Of a stretch of 64,000 nt of DNA, positions 36,720 to 50,800 are shown in pieces. Origin of the DNA: Ficedula albicollis (lineage: Eukaryota > Chordata > Aves > Passeriformes > Muscicapidae); the NCBI RefSeq assembly GCF_000247815.1, contig NC_021677.1:43994864-44058863 (forward strand). Direction: 5' to 3'. A program made the translations under genes and the position numbers. How positions within the stretch are numbered: position 1 is the first letter of the stretch; every line of letters begins with the position of its first letter. A model generated the notes under the pieces. The model was not told the origin of the DNA. It made no database searches and saw nothing but the letters and a program-made list of their open reading frames with translations.

Positions 36720-36732
36720 TGCCATCTGGCGG
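36720..36732 (-). promoter_or_regulatory. CTCF-like motif
   Basis: The minus strand reads CCGCCAGATGGCA. It fits the vertebrate CTCF core CCASYAGRKGGCR at all but the third position. CTCF binds such sites to anchor chromatin loops. A one-mismatch match to a 13-bp degenerate motif can occur by chance in 64 kb, so this is only a candidate. Confidence 0.3.
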
Positions 36733-38420
36733 GGTACCAGACCCACTGGACCATGTAACTAACTTGGTATAGCACATCTTATGGGAAAGTAATTCTATTC
36801 AGACATGCAATACAATGTTAATCCATAGATCTTGACAACAGACAATATGTTCTGAGAAAAACTGTCTTATTAACTCTGTTAATAAATGTGGCTATGCTGG
36901 AAATGAAAAATAGATTACCTCGATACTTGAAGTTAGAGAAGAAATACACATTGCATGCACAAAGAGGAGCTGCCATGTCCTCTATGGACTGATTTCGTAT
37001 TGTGTACCATGTATGGATGCCACAAAATCATGATGACTGGCAAAAATGAAACTCTTCCCTTTCCCAGATGTCTTCCCTGTAAAAATTATTCAGGCACATT
37101 TGCATGTTTAAAAATGTCATACCCCAGCATTTAAATGAATAATACATCCCTTGAATAAAATTTGCTCCTGATATAGGTCTGGTGATAGCAGTGCAGTTTA
37201 ATCAGTCGTGCATTTGGATAGCTGATTCATTCCAGAAGATAAGAAGCTAGAGAGGGAAATTAGCATTCCAGCTCCTTTTAGACTAGTTAAATCTTGTCAC
37301 CTTAGAAAACCCCAAGACCCTGATCCCAGTGATAGTAGAATGACAAGGATTTCTGTTTTACCATGCTTTTGCTTTTCTCAAACAGTGCTAGATTTATATG
37401 CTGATCAAACTTTAGTGCTCCTGTTGCTGCAGGCATCAATTTATCTTACCAATTGGCTATAAATCTCTCTAGATTTTATGAAATAGTGACCACAGACTAC
37501 CATACCCACTGTCTTTAATTTTTGTAGTGTTGATGCCTAGCTGAAGTCATTGCACTGGAAAGAAAATTAGAGCACTTGCTGACTGTCACTAAGTAAACAT
37601 TAGTCTTTTTTATAATAGACATGGCAGCAGGAATTAGGCAAACAGAAAAAAATGTTCTGTTTTACATAGCATGTAAAAATGTACTATTTTATATCTAATG
37701 TAGAGCTCATTGCCATATATAATACAAAACAGACCTTTGGATAGGCTTATTGATATTTTTTTTTAATCTGAAAGCCCAGTGTGGTCGTGGTGAAGGAATC
37801 CTTATCTATAGCTGAAGGAGTGCTGAGGAGGACACCTGAATCAGCAGCTGCCCTTTGTGCAGCCTTGCCCTTTCTGCCCAGCTGTGGAGAGAGCCTTCTG
37901 GAAATAAAGGGGTTGAAGAGGAGGAAGAACTTCTAAGGTTGGTGTTTGCTATCGTTAATGAATCAATAATGAAACAAATGCAGGAAAAGTCAGAAAAGGA
38001 AGAATATAAATTATCAAAAAGGAGGCTTTTAATGGACAACAGTCAGGCTTGAAGCAGAATTCAAGCAATATCATATCAAATATGTGTTTATTCCAATTAA
38101 CTTTGTGACAGGCCAATTCATGCAGATTTAAATGTAGCTCTTAATTGGTGTACTTTCCAGGGCATGGTAGGTGTTTGATCTTTTTCAATAACAGAACAGC
38201 AGAAGGGAAAATTAAACTGACAGAGAGTAGAGAGAAAAGATGAAATCTACATGTGGCATGGAACAGTAAACTATTATTACAAATGTTAGTGATCAGATCA
38301 GATCTATTCATTATAGATTTTTTTTCTGTCTTGTAATATTTATTTATTATAATTGGCTTTTGCAGCAGTATTTCCCAGAGTGATACAGAATAAAGACTGA
38401 TCTTAAGGGCTTGGCTGTAC
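36733..38420. other. Non-coding stretch, no gene seen
   Basis: AT-rich unique DNA. A slightly GC-richer piece at 37780-37960 includes GAAATAAAGG, but no transcript end can be supported. Frames of 65-77 codons on both strands overlap each other. Confidence 0.5.
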
Positions 38421-38782
<362 letters not shown>

Positions 38783-39797
38783 TGGGAGACTAGATGAGGA
38801 GCTGTCCCTTAAGGGCTGTAGCAAGGGGGTCATTGCTCATGGAGAAATGAAAGACCCCAGTGCAGCAGAGACCTTTGCAGATGCATTCCTACCCTGGCAA
38901 TCACAAAGTGTGCACTTGCTTTAGGTGCATACTTATGTGCTATTGACTTTGAGCAATTCAAGGTTAAACATGTGCTAAACGCTTTGCTTTGCATGCTGTG
39001 TCTGAAGCAGAGGGAGGGAGCAGTGACAGGTTCGTTAGCTCTGCTACCAGGTGCCCGGCTCCCCCTTCATCGCTGTGTTATTATTTAGGCCAGCAATGAT
39101 CAGAACAGCCACACTTTCAAGAAGCAATGTGAAGCTCCTTAAGACAGCTCATTACAAACAAGACATGCTCTCACGTGCCTGGAAAACAAAGTCTTTGTAT
39201 TTGCATTTTCCAGAAGACTGTTTGCTGCAAGAATTTGAAGCAATCCATGGACCTTGCCTGTTGATACCTACTGAGAACATTAATTGTCTCCAGTCATTGT
39301 TAGAACATCTGTTTCCCATTTTGACAAGTACACTTATCTCCTTCTTCACTCCCACCCCTCCCTTTCACATCCCTTGTCTAAAGATAATGAATAAATTACA
39401 GAGAGATGACAAACGTGTTGATAATCAAGATGAAAAACAAATGAACTAGAAGCGGCTATGTTTCTACATGAAGCTGTAAATTGCTTTCTTTGCTTGTGCA
39501 GTGAAACTTCTGGCTTGCCATCTAAAAATACCAGAACGTGAGAAAATTGTTAGAAGTGTTCTGAGAGAGAAGGGTCCCTCTTAAGAGAGGCAACAAAGCC
39601 TTTGGGGTCTCTCACCTTTTTGGGGAGAAAATGGAGATGAGAGAAGAATCCACTAAGGGTTGAAAACAACATGAGAACCTGGGTAGATGCGTGTCAAGAT
39701 AGTGAAGATGGAGTTAAAGAGTTTAATTTTAATTAGGATTTAATAAGTGGATATTTTGCTTATGAAAGCAAAGGACTGCAGTGAGGCAGAAGGCACA
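38783..39797. other. Non-coding stretch, no supported gene
   Basis: Unique sequence of average composition. A 132-codon plus-strand frame at 39051-39449 starts with ATG but has no recognised domain, no Kozak or splice context, and a residue composition expected of chance, so I do not call it a gene. Confidence 0.45.
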
Positions 39798-39857
39798 GAG
39801 CAGTGGGACACCGGGCAGTGGGGCATTGGGCAGTGGGACATTGGGCAGTGGGACACT
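39798..39857. repeat. 15-bp minisatellite, four units
   Basis: Units of GGGCAGTGGGACATT type start at 39798, 39813, 39828 and 39843. They vary at the first bases and at positions such as ACACC, GCATT, ACATT and ACACT. A partial unit follows. G-rich and in multiples of three, it gives repetitive frames on both strands with no sign of coding. Confidence 0.93.
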
Positions 39858-40748
39858 GGGCCAGTATTGGCCCCTCGGCATCTTTTCTGCAGGTGGCCTT
39901 CCAGAACCTGTCACACCTCCCTCATCTGCTCGTTTGTAAACCCACATTTGCTACTAGCTTAGAGAACATCAAAGCATTTTAACCTTCATGCTCCTGAGGT
40001 GTTTAATGGACTAGAACCCTCCTCACCTTCTGTGTTCTCTGCTCTTCCAGCCGTAGGTCTGCCCACAGCCCAAGCAGTGCAATCCTCCCCCACCCAGTTT
40101 TATTCTTCCTATGAGCAACTGAATCTGCTCACAATTCCTGTGAATTTACAAAAGATGTTGTATTAGCTTAGTCTCATGCCTTTGTAGGACAGGAGTATGA
40201 CTGCACTGAAGAAGAAGGGACTACATATATGTTGGAAGATCATCTTTGGCACCTAAAAATTAGAATAATTTCAGACTTTTCAGGAAAATTAGGGTAGTTT
40301 ATATGATTTTTAACACGATTGCTTAAGAATATGTTGAAAATTTGCATAGTGATATCAAGATTCCCAGCCTCTTGCATTTTAATCAATCTCTTTCTTGCGC
40401 TGAAATGAATGCACTAAATAGTTAAATAATTAAATGAAATGGGACATTGTTTACCTAAAAGTCTGCACAATATCTCTTTCCAGAACATGAGGGGCTGTGA
40501 AGTGGATTAATCTAATTCATCTTTTGGTTTTAAAAATTTCATGGAGGTATGACATTCTTGTTCATTAAAATTCAAAACTGGATAAATATGAAATAACTTC
40601 ACCTCACTGAATTTTTATATTTGGAGAAGACTGAGACATATACAGAAAACAATCCCTTCATAAATAAATTGTGCTATTATTCCAATACAAGCACTTTTTT
40701 TTTGCTGCAGTGTGATAATTAGTTGGGGTGAGCATAGTCATGAGAATT
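39858..40748. other. Non-coding stretch, no gene seen
   Basis: Unique sequence, AT-rich beyond 40140. Nothing recognisable. Confidence 0.5.
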
Positions 40749-40915
40749 ATAATTAGCATTTTTCAGCATTATGCTATTTTAAAAGAGCATTGCCAAGTTG
40801 CTGTGAGGTATACTTCTGAGAATTATCAGCCTTGTTACACAAATGAAGAAACTTAGGCAAAGGTGAGGTAACTGGTCCCTTTAGCAGAGAGTCACTGAGA
40901 GAACTAATCTGGGGC
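40749..40915 (+). mobile_element. MIR SINE remnant
   Basis: AATTAGCATTTTTCAGCATT resembles the MIR head, CTGTGAGGTATACTTCTGAG the GAGGTAGGTACTATTAT block, and AAATGAAGAAACTTAGGCAA plus AGGTGAGGTAACT the conserved AGATGAGGAAACTGAGGCACAGAG-GGTTAAGTAACT core. AGCAGAGAGTCACTGAGAG follows where MIR has AGCTAGTAAGTGGCAGAG. The order and spacing are right and divergence is high, as expected for an element this old. Confidence 0.7.
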
Positions 40916-43900
40916 ATTTACAACCCAAAAAGTAACATTTTCTTCTTTCTTAACTTGGAATATGTTAATTAACTTTTGAGTTCATTAGTAACTCAAGTCT
41001 GTAGTTTGCAGGCTGTTCAGCTGGTTGTGTGGCGTGACTGGATGTCTCTCTCTGGCTCCCACTGAGCTCATACCTGCAGCTCAGAGGAGCAGCCTCACAG
41101 ATGGCAGGTGCAGCCCTCCTTGAGGCCTCTGCACACCTCTTTTCCTTCCTGTCTGGACTGTAACTTGTCATTCTGGGGCCACAGAGTGCTGCCCTGGGCT
41201 TAGGTCAGATTCTAACAGGTCAGATACAGGAGCTAAAAGATCCCACCAGTTTACGCCAGTTCAGGCTTCTTTCTGCCCCAGACCATCCACAGCATGTTTC
41301 AGACTTGGCAGCCTGTTGTGTTTGACTCCTCTCAGATTTTAACAGAGAGCTAGCTCCCTCATTTGGAGGTCTTTGGCAGGGACAGGGGTCTCAGTAATAG
41401 CCCTCATTCACAATATGAACAGACATGAAGTGTAGGCATTGTTATAACCCACGGTGGCTCCCTGGGAGAGCTGTGTGTTGCCCTTTGACCTGGTGGCATT
41501 GCTCGAGAATATTCCTGATGGGGCTAAAGACAGTGCATCACTACACAGGGTCTTGGAAGATGTTAGATGGGATATTTAGCAGGGGCAGAGATCAATATTG
41601 ACAAGGGATATTGCTCCAGAAGTGAGTATTAGAAAGCAATTGGTGGAATGATCATAAAACACCTTATGCTCAAGCATCACCTGATTCTGCAGCGATGATA
41701 CAGTGACAAGCTGTCTGGTGCTTGCTCTACAGAGATGAGCAATAGATTCTGCCAAAGCACAACCAGCATGATAGATGTTGCCCTTTGCATTCTCTTTTTT
41801 CCTTTTTCATTTTCTGTGCAGAGCTGTGAGCCACGATAACATAGTGCCAATTATACATACAGTGAAAATCTGCAGAAAAAGCCTCTAATCACCCTTGAAC
41901 TCTGACTAGGACCAGAAGTTTCAGATACGACTAAACACATTTCCTTTGAGATTATCCCCTTGATAACAAGATCAAGGAGGTTTCCTAGAAAAACAGGAAC
42001 TTCAGAGTCCTCATTTGAATGCAGTATTTTATGTTTTTTTAAGATTCATAAATACTACTATAATTCCCCTGCTACTCAAATATTTTTATTCTATACTTCT
42101 TAGGAACATGTAAAAAGCACAAAATCCACTAAGATTGGTTAACCAAATGTGATTAGATCAAAACTTGTTTTCACGTGAAGAAAGTACTGAGGATTTCCTC
42201 CTCCCTTCCTCTTGAAGCAAGAGTTCAAAGAAACTGTACTTTCAGACACTATAATTAGGTTTGATTGAAAAAAAAGAAAATAACTTTTTCTTCTTAATTA
42301 ATATAAGGCTTCCTTGAGAAAATTTCAAATGCACAAAAGAGTGATTTTCTTTTCATTTGAGAAAGCTTCTAATTTAAAAGTTAAAAGGCCTTTGAGGCCA
42401 ATAGTTGCAATGGGAGCACAGCTGAACTTTTTTGGGGGAGAATAATGCTATTATAAGAAACTTATTAGCAAAGAAGAATAGTTCAGTAGGTAAGAAGCTA
42501 TCTTTGGACTCAGAATAGTAAAGTTTCTTTGGGGAGCACCAAGTTAATGAGAAGCAGTTTTCAGAAAATAAGTGTTTGTGGGTATAGCTTCAAGCAAAAT
42601 CTTCTGGCATTTTGAAATGATATTTTTGAGTTTTAAAATTAGCAGAAATAATAAAACATGGTAAATAGCATTTAATTTGGCTTAAAAGAAAGATTTCAGT
42701 TGAAAGAATGTTTGGGTCAGCAAAAGATGTGCTTTCTCTCAACACATAGTGCACAGCCGTCTGCATTCCTGAAAGCTTTTAACAATTATTTTTGTGGTCA
42801 GGATAGACTGAAAAATGTGTTCAATTTTTCTGAAATACCCAGTATTTACATAACTTGTTTTTTTTTCAGAGTTAGGGCTTTAGTTTCTGGCTCTGCAACA
42901 GAATTCCTGGATAACCTTGTGGACTTGGATGCAGGTTTATAAAAGGAATCACAAGAAATTTATATCAGATTTAGGCCAGGAAGTTGTAGATTGGATCAAT
43001 TCTGTTAGTGGTGCTAAGGCTGCAAGAGTGCCTGAGTTTTTAGGTACTGTTTGCCTAGGTGCTTGATGAGGTGCTGCACTGTTGGTTAGTCTGAAGCTCT
43101 GGCTTCTCTCTAAATGCAGAGTTGCCTCTGGACTCTGTCTCTCAGCTCTCTAGCCAGTTGGATTTGCTCTGGAAGGCATTCTCAGTACATGCTCACAAAT
43201 GCTTCAGACAAAATGTAGTGCAGCTCCTGTTTGCCTTGAAAACACAGATGAGGTTTCCTGAGGGAGGTTGTCTCCTTTTCCACTGAAGTGTGTGTTCTGA
43301 GTCCCAAGGAACAGAGGGTCAGTGGGGTGCCTCTCTGTTCTCTGTCCAGAGAAATGTAACTTGGATCAGGCTTGTGTTCACAGGGAGGCTTCACAGAGAA
43401 TTCTTTTGAGATTTATTATAGTGACACAAAGAAGGAAAAAAATTCAGTCCTTGATTATATCAACAGATTGTTCCTGTTCCACAGATATGTAGTGACATGC
43501 TTTGAGTTTTCAAATCTAGTTATTTTCAGACTGGAATGCAAGACTTGTGGTCAGGTTTGGTTTTTTTTTTTTGTTTTTTTTTCTCTGCACTGAGCAGGCA
43601 GCTGATGGGATTGTGAAGAAAGCTGGATCACTGAGAAATTGAGATATCCATGGTTTTCCAGTGCTTCACTAGTCTTCTACTCTCTTGGCACAGTGGGGCT
43701 TTTGAAGGTCAAGACTGGTTCATGCAGCTGGATTACCAAATCAGATTTTTCTTGGACTTTTTTGTGGTGGGTATTGTATTTCACCTACAGGGAAAAAGGA
43801 AGTCTGATTCTGTGGAGATAGTTCAAGAATGGTACTCTATCCTTTGCCCTGCCAATGAAATATAGAATATATTCTCTGTGTCCCTCATAGTATACGTTCC

Positions 43901-44797
43901 TTTAGTTTTGTGCTGTAGGAGATGCCCAGAATTCAGAAATATGACTAATCATCCTGAATGATAGAATAAAATTAATAACTTTTTCTCTTCAGGCTTTATA
44001 TAGATCCTGTAAGACTACTGTAAAACATTCACTGAACTTAATAAAGAGTGGCTAAAATTCTTAGTATTCCTTGTCATTCAGACTTTTAAATAGTATTTGT
44101 ATTTTTCAAATTGTATTCTTCCAGAATAGGGTATAATTTTACAAAAATTTTTTTATTTATTATCTAACAGATTTATTTCATATATTTTCCTGTTAATCTG
44201 GAGAATGTAGCAATATACCATCCATAGGAAAATAAAAAGAAGGAAGTAAAGAAAGGGTAATACGAAAAATGACTAGTCACTGTTATTAAAAGTTCAATAA
44301 TTGCCATGAAAGAATATAAAGCTATTTCATACATGAAAGGTAAGAAAATGCGGAAATTATCACTGTGGTAAGAATCCTTAAAACTGTTTTGACACTTTTT
44401 GGTGACAAGTATATGAATGGAACAGCCAGATTTGTGTGAAGGATTCTGTCTCCAGTACGCACCTGAGGAAATCTTTATACTTTCATTTAGAGAGACTTGC
44501 AAGTACCCCTATCACTACTGACTGTGGAATGTAGGTCTCATGCATGAGCCAGCTTATTTCCTGTTGTGTGGGATGAATGCTTCAGTCTTGTTCTCCATGA
44601 AAGTTTCAGTTCTAACCTCAGCTTTTGCCTGAGGTTAAAATGTAAAATGTATAAATAAAATAGTACAAAATGTATGCTTTGGCAGGTATAAATATTTTTA
44701 TATGTTGGTTCTAGGAAACTGTGGGACAAAACTCAGATACAATCTGACACAAATATAAATTGATAACTTTTCAATATATAGACATGTTTAGAACAAT
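40916..44797. other. Non-coding stretch with a small hairpin
   Basis: Unique DNA. A 9-bp perfect stem (TAACCTCAG at 44613-44621 with CTGAGGTTA at 44629-44637, 7-nt loop) lies near the right end. T-rich runs occur at 43560-43581. A 109-codon minus-strand frame at 44173-44502 is hydrophobic/aromatic because of local AT content and has no recognised family. Confidence 0.5.
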
Positions 44798-44812
44798 AAA
44801 AAAAAAAAAAAA

Positions 44813-44846
<34 letters not shown>
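44798..44846. repeat. A-rich tract of 49 bp
   Basis: Continuous As with a single C at 44813, preceded by AACAATAAA. It could be taken for a poly(A) tail with signal, but no upstream transcript-like sequence or target duplication is visible. A simple homopolymer is the safer call. Confidence 0.95.
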
Positions 44847-44847
<1 letters not shown>

Positions 44848-47800
44848 CAAAAAATGATGCCAAAAAGATTTTCAGGAATCAAGATCAGCAGATGAGGATT
44901 TGTCCCTAATAACATACATGAAACACTTCTTCTAAGTCAGCACTTCTCCTTAGACAATTTACTGCATAGATAATTTCACTCATCCAGAGATTCATCCCTA
45001 GGTATCTGCCTGGGTATTATAATCAAGAAAGATGCATTTTTCTTTCAAATTATTTTCCAACTCAAGGTAGTTCTTGTATCATTGTGGAGGAACACCTTCA
45101 CTTAGTTGCTGGGCTAACGGGGTTTGTGTGGCTTCTAGACCATCATCTCTGCCAGAAGAAAATTCAGATTGGTTTCTCACCAATGGTGCCTAATGCTGTA
45201 AATTATATTTTTGCCATGTGCAGCTGGTGCTATTCAAGCAGGATGATCTGAGAGCTACTAAATTCTACTCATACGTGTCAGAACATGCCTCAGTGGCCTC
45301 CAGAAGAGGAAGGCAGTATGTTGTTAAATGTTGAATGTTAATGTTAAAGCTTTGTTTCTTGTCTACTGGACAGGTAATCAAGTCCAATCTTTCACATTCA
45401 TACTCACCTGGTAGATAATTACTGTGAGGCAAATACCCTATTATTTAGCTAAATAATAAGCAAGACACAAACTCTTAGACAAGATATAGTCCTATCAAAA
45501 CATTTACTTAAATTAATTTGCTTAAATTAAAATTTTAAAATTAACTGGGTTCAAAACAGGCTAGATAACCTAGAAGTGAGTAATTTTTTTTTGTAAGTCT
45601 TTTGAGAAGACTTTTGAGAAGTTTGAGAAGGATTTGGAAGAGAAAGCCTGAGGCACAATAACGTGGAAAGAACTAGGAACGAGTGAACTTGATATGAACC
45701 GGAAAGAAGAGAGCCCACCTGCACACAACTTGCAGCAGGCAACCCTTTATTACAGGAAAATTTAACATGAAGATTAAGCAAGACTAGGAGACAAAACTTC
45801 TCACTCAGAAGTGGTCCTACTGGGAAACATGATGATGTGGAAAATGTTTATATGGCATTTTACGTCTTTTATGTGTGTTCTGGGAAAAGAGAGATGCTTT
45901 CCCTCTGCAGGACTGCCCATAAAGCATTCTTCACCTGTGTACTGATCGCTAGGAATTAAAACAAAATGCCTCATCAGTTAGCATAACACCACACTGCATT
46001 GTTAGTGACTAAATTCCTGTTGTTAGGTCTCAGTTTGAAGTACATTATGTTTTAATTACATTCAGAGTATGATCTAGGTTTAGTAGGGCGAAAAACTCAT
46101 AAAATCCTAGGACAAAACTATTTCAACAGAATAATCTCTGAAACTAATTATGCATAATAGCCAGTAAGGGGAGAGATGATTTTCCATTTCTTAATATTAA
46201 TATATTAATACATATTATTATATGTATAACTCATATTAATATATCTTCTGGCATGATTTTTCTCTTTAAGGTATAAAATATTTGAAAGTGTGAGATTTAG
46301 AAGACACTACATTACTAAAGCAGACATAATAATTAACATTTATATAATGCTTCATCATACACTAAAAATTTATAGTAACTTTACTATGTCATATATATTT
46401 ATTAAAATGTTCAAGCACACACATACTTTTTTTACAAACATTATCCTTGCTAATATTACTTGTTAGGTCTACTAGCTAACAGTACTTAAATGAGATACTA
46501 ACAGCTCTTTCATAGGCCTTTTTTTCATTGAACTTTTCACTGTTTTAAAAAAATTTAAGTCTTGTCAGCTCACTTTTCTTATGTGGTGAATTCTACTTTA
46601 ACTTGTTTCTAGTGGGGGAAATAAGTAATGTATTGTAAATAGCTAAAAAAGAGAAATAAAAGAAGATGAGAGAATCTCTATCAATCTTTCCTCCACTTCT
46701 TTTCCCTTTCTTAGTATTTTCTGCAGGTTTTATTATTTAAATGCCATAAGCATTTTTGAAATTCAGGTTTGAAATATTGTTTGTTTTTTAAATGATTTTT
46801 AGTCAACGTGTGGAACTTATAGTCTTGGGGAGATTGTTGAATCACTTACTAAAACTTGGCTGCAAAAATGGCAGGATAATGTATTTGTATTTTCAAAGTG
46901 AAAACTTTTGGGCATTCATTTCAAAGTAATGTCTTTAGACTAAATGTAGTTTTGTTTTATTTTTAAATAAAGGCGTGTGAAAACAGTATGTCAAAATTGC
47001 TGTCTTTATATAAAAATTATTTCCTTCCATTGGCAAATCTGGATCACAATCAAAATTCGTAATTCAATTCTGTTCCCAAGCAGAATATTTTTGTCAGGAG
47101 TAATCTAAGTTTACTGTCACCAGCCAGATTTCAGCCTGTTTCCAAGATCTGGCACGTTCAGAGCTGTTTGTGGGGAAGCTGTGAAAGATAAAAGGAGAGT
47201 AAGTCCGTGTAGCCAACTGATCATTTATTGAAATTATGAAGGAATTTTTGACCTCAAGCTACACAGTGGAATTAATTCAGAAATGTGTCTTTTATTCTGC
47301 AGAATAGAGTCTTTCATACATACAGACACATATATATTTATAAAAAGAAATATATTCATTTTCAGAGGCTTAGTTTGTGGAAGCAGAATTCCAGACTTGT
47401 TGAGTAGATGGTCCAAATTCTGAACTACATCTTCTTCAAAGTAAAATCAACAATACATCCCCTTATCTCACCAGAATTATTCTGGAAATGTTTAAATACT
47501 GATAAAAGCTCTGTTTTCCTCTGCTTTATTCTCTTTGAAACAAACAATTTTGCTATTTTTTTTTAATAAATGAGGAAAAGGGACATATTCTCAAATAAAA
47601 TTTTCACCCAGAAACTTCATATATTGAGTAACTGCCCTCGTGCCTCCACCATTACCAATCAATGATATTAATATAAAATGTTTATCTTAGATCAAAAAAA
47701 CCCCAAACCCAAACAGGCTCCAGGATTGACATTCTCTGGAACAAGTCATTTCCTGAAGGAAATAAGGATTGGAGGAGGTTACTGGGGCAGATCTTTTGGA

Positions 47801-50800
47801 ATTCTGATTTCCCAGGCAGTCATCAGCTTCCAGGAAAATCTTTTTGTTTTGGCCAGTATTTGTAAGTTCTTAGTCTGCATATTCCACTCATGTCTTTGAT
47901 ATGTTTTTTTTCTTTAGACAGGCTATTTATTTTTCATTTTAGCTATTACATAGGAGGAAAGATATAGTTGTGGCACTTACAATACTTAGGCTATAATATT
48001 ACTTATACGAACTTTCTAGTTTTTTATTTTTGTTTGTCCTAAGCACTGGGTATCCCTTGTATCTTAAACTGCATTGCATTAATATCCAAAGTCTGATTTG
48101 AACTATCAGTTGTCTTTTGGTAGATGTTCTACAAAGTAGATAGGAAAAACCTCCAAGTCCTTCTCTTCTTGCAGCTGACAGTTAAGGAAAACATTCACCC
48201 TCGGGACAGCACCTGTAAATATGATTAAATTTAAAGCACATGCTTAAGGTCTGCTGAAAACATGAGGAGGCTATCTACTTAACATGATTTCAGCTTCAGA
48301 AGTTTGGTCTTAGATGGGTAAATGTATGTCAATTATCTGTGAAATGTTAGTGAAGCCATTTCTTTGGGAAATGATGAATATTTATTTAAAGGTTTTGTGG
48401 GTGTTGTTTGGTGGCTCTACTTTCAATTTCACTACACATACTTTTTTTAGAAGTTGTTGAATATATTTTCATATATTTCAGGCAAAATAAAGCAACCCAC
48501 AACCCTATCATAATGTATTACTTAAAGGGCTGCTTAATAATATAATTTTATATTAACATGTATTCACCAGTACCGAAACATTTGAATTTAATATTTTTTG
48601 TGTTAATTTCTCAGTTTCACATACAAAGAGTAGAAAGGTCTTGCTTTTAAAAATGAACTACCATACAGTATATCAAGAATATTATTTTCATTGATGGACA
48701 GAATTCTGGCCTATATTAGTAAGGAAAAAAAAAGTACCACCAATAACTCTCCTTTTTTAAGATATAAACAAGAGAACTCTCTTACCTTTCTGATTTATTT
48801 GATTACCTGTCAGATTCAGTACATGAAATGTAGCTGTCCAGTGATGATTAGATTAATTTAATATATTCTTTTTGCACCAGAACTGAACAGTTTTAGATTT
48901 GAATTCTCTTCACCTCAGTTGCATTGCCATAATGCAGACCAACTCTTCTGACAGACAGTCAAGGTCAATATGCTTCTTAAGACAAAAGCAGCAATGAATA
49001 TTTTGATTTTAGGTCAGGGTGACAAAATGCAATTCCTGAAAAAAAGAAAACAGGTGTAAAGATTGCTAGTAGAACTTTTCTCATCTTTGAATTACTTAGC
49101 AAATCTCTCAATGACCGCAGCAGGGTTTTTATCCCTCATTTTTCCTGGGGGCATTGATTATGTGTAGCATGGTCTGACCACTGTTGAAAATAATTTTCTT
49201 GAAATGGATCTTGGTTTCACAATACCAGTCAATCCTTCTCAATGAGTTGCTTTGCCTACAGTTCTTCATCTTCTTTTCAAGGCACATTAACAATTTGTAA
49301 AAGGCTAGCACAAAAATGTCATCATCATGTTATCAATCAAGGATAATTACAGAACAGCACAAAAAATAAAATTTTCTTACCAGTTAAACTTACTTTGAGA
49401 ATTTAGTTTTCTATATTTTGGAAATTTGGTTATTTATGAATAAAAATATAGGTCAGTTTCACAGAAAGTTTATTAAAACTACACAGACAATCCATTGTAC
49501 TCACTAACAGAGTATTGCATCAAAATGACTGTTATGGAGTCTTTTGAAATATATTCTTAGACGTCTGGACTTTTTTTTAGAAATAGATAAGAATTTACAC
49601 GTGAAACAGAAAGGAAGATGTGAGCACAAATAACAAAGTGCCTGCTTATCAGAAAAAAAGCAAATTTGCTGAAGCATTTATGAGAGCCAGGATAATCCAT
49701 GTTAGCTTTCTTTCACAAAATGACAGGAGAAATTCATATTGCTCTTTCAAGATTAATAAATCCCAGTGAAGTTCTCACTTCACTTCTGGACTGCTCATCT
49801 CACTTTATGACTATAGACAAAGCATATGCCTAAATTCAGTTTTTTCTTTAAATTATGAATTTCAGCTAAAATTGCAAGCAACTGTTTGTAAGTCTTTTCA
49901 GTCAAGTATTTGTCTTTTCAAAAAAAAAATGAAAACCATATACATTTCATCTCAATGTATTAACCAACAGTTTTTATAAAAGGATAAGATGTACTGACAC
50001 TTTTTTTAAAAAAAGTATATAAATCAACAGGATCTTACTCCTTAACAATTCAGTTCTGTCAGGTATGAGAACAGGCACTTTGACATGATGAAGATGCTGA
50101 CTTCCCTAAGGTCCTTCTGATCTTCTCTGCCCTCTAAAAGTGCTGCATGAGAAAACCCACCTTCAATTAATCAGTGAGGAGATTGATTTGTTCCCGCTCC
50201 CCCCCATACGAGAAATGGTCTTTTTAGAAAGTGGTAATTGAATAACTGGATTAATTTCATCCTTGCCTCCTCCAAGAAGGGTGGCAAAATACCCTTTTTT
50301 GCTATAAAGTGAAACAGAAATTGTTAAGAAATAAAACTAGAACTGTGTAGTACAAAGTATTAATGAGCAACAATTTAAACAGTGTCAGTGCATCCTTTGT
50401 AAAGCTGGGATCTAATTAATTCTTTGAAATCTTGCCCAAGTCAACAGATACTGAAAATAAATTTCCAAGGTACACAGCAATGAAAAAGCCTCAGCATATA
50501 TAATTTTCCTTCTTAGCTTATCTATAGCCATACTGCTAGGGAAATGTATGAAATTGTATTGCATGATGATGCTGTGACAAAAAAAATCCATAACAACTCC
50601 CCACTCTTTTATCTTTTTTAGTATTTTTAAAAAATCTGTTATATTTCCTTTCAGTGTAATTTTGAACTCCCAAATTGTTATTCTTCTGGGGTAAGTCTTG
50701 TTGCCTGTGCAAGAAATTCATGTGCTGGCTTGCATTACAAAGGGTTATATAGAGTTGCTCCCTCCCTGCTGCTTCCATGCACACAACCTCTCTGCCTTTT

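Noticed and set aside
38783..38830. GACTAGATGAGGAGCTGTCCCTT-like text resembling a decayed CR1 end
   Set aside because: Too short and diverged, and the expected CCAACCCAAACCATTC-like continuation is missing.
39051..39449. 132-codon plus-strand open frame
   Set aside because: No domain, signal peptide or splice context. Length is within what chance gives over six frames of 64 kb.
44173..44502. 109-codon hydrophobic minus-strand frame
   Set aside because: The hydrophobic and aromatic content follows from AT-rich DNA. No family or transcript signs.
44791..44846. AATAAA followed by an A-rich run, as in a processed pseudogene tail
   Set aside because: No upstream gene-like sequence or target-site duplication was found, and retrocopies are rare in birds because CR1 does not efficiently copy poly(A) mRNAs.
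46326..46390. MIR-head-like text (AATTAACATTTATATAATGC and TTACTATGTCA)
   Set aside because: Very AT-rich and without the MIR core downstream, so chance similarity cannot be excluded.
50426..50460. CTTGCCCAAGTCAACAG resembling a MIR core piece
   Set aside because: Only about 17 bp match, with no neighbouring MIR blocks.
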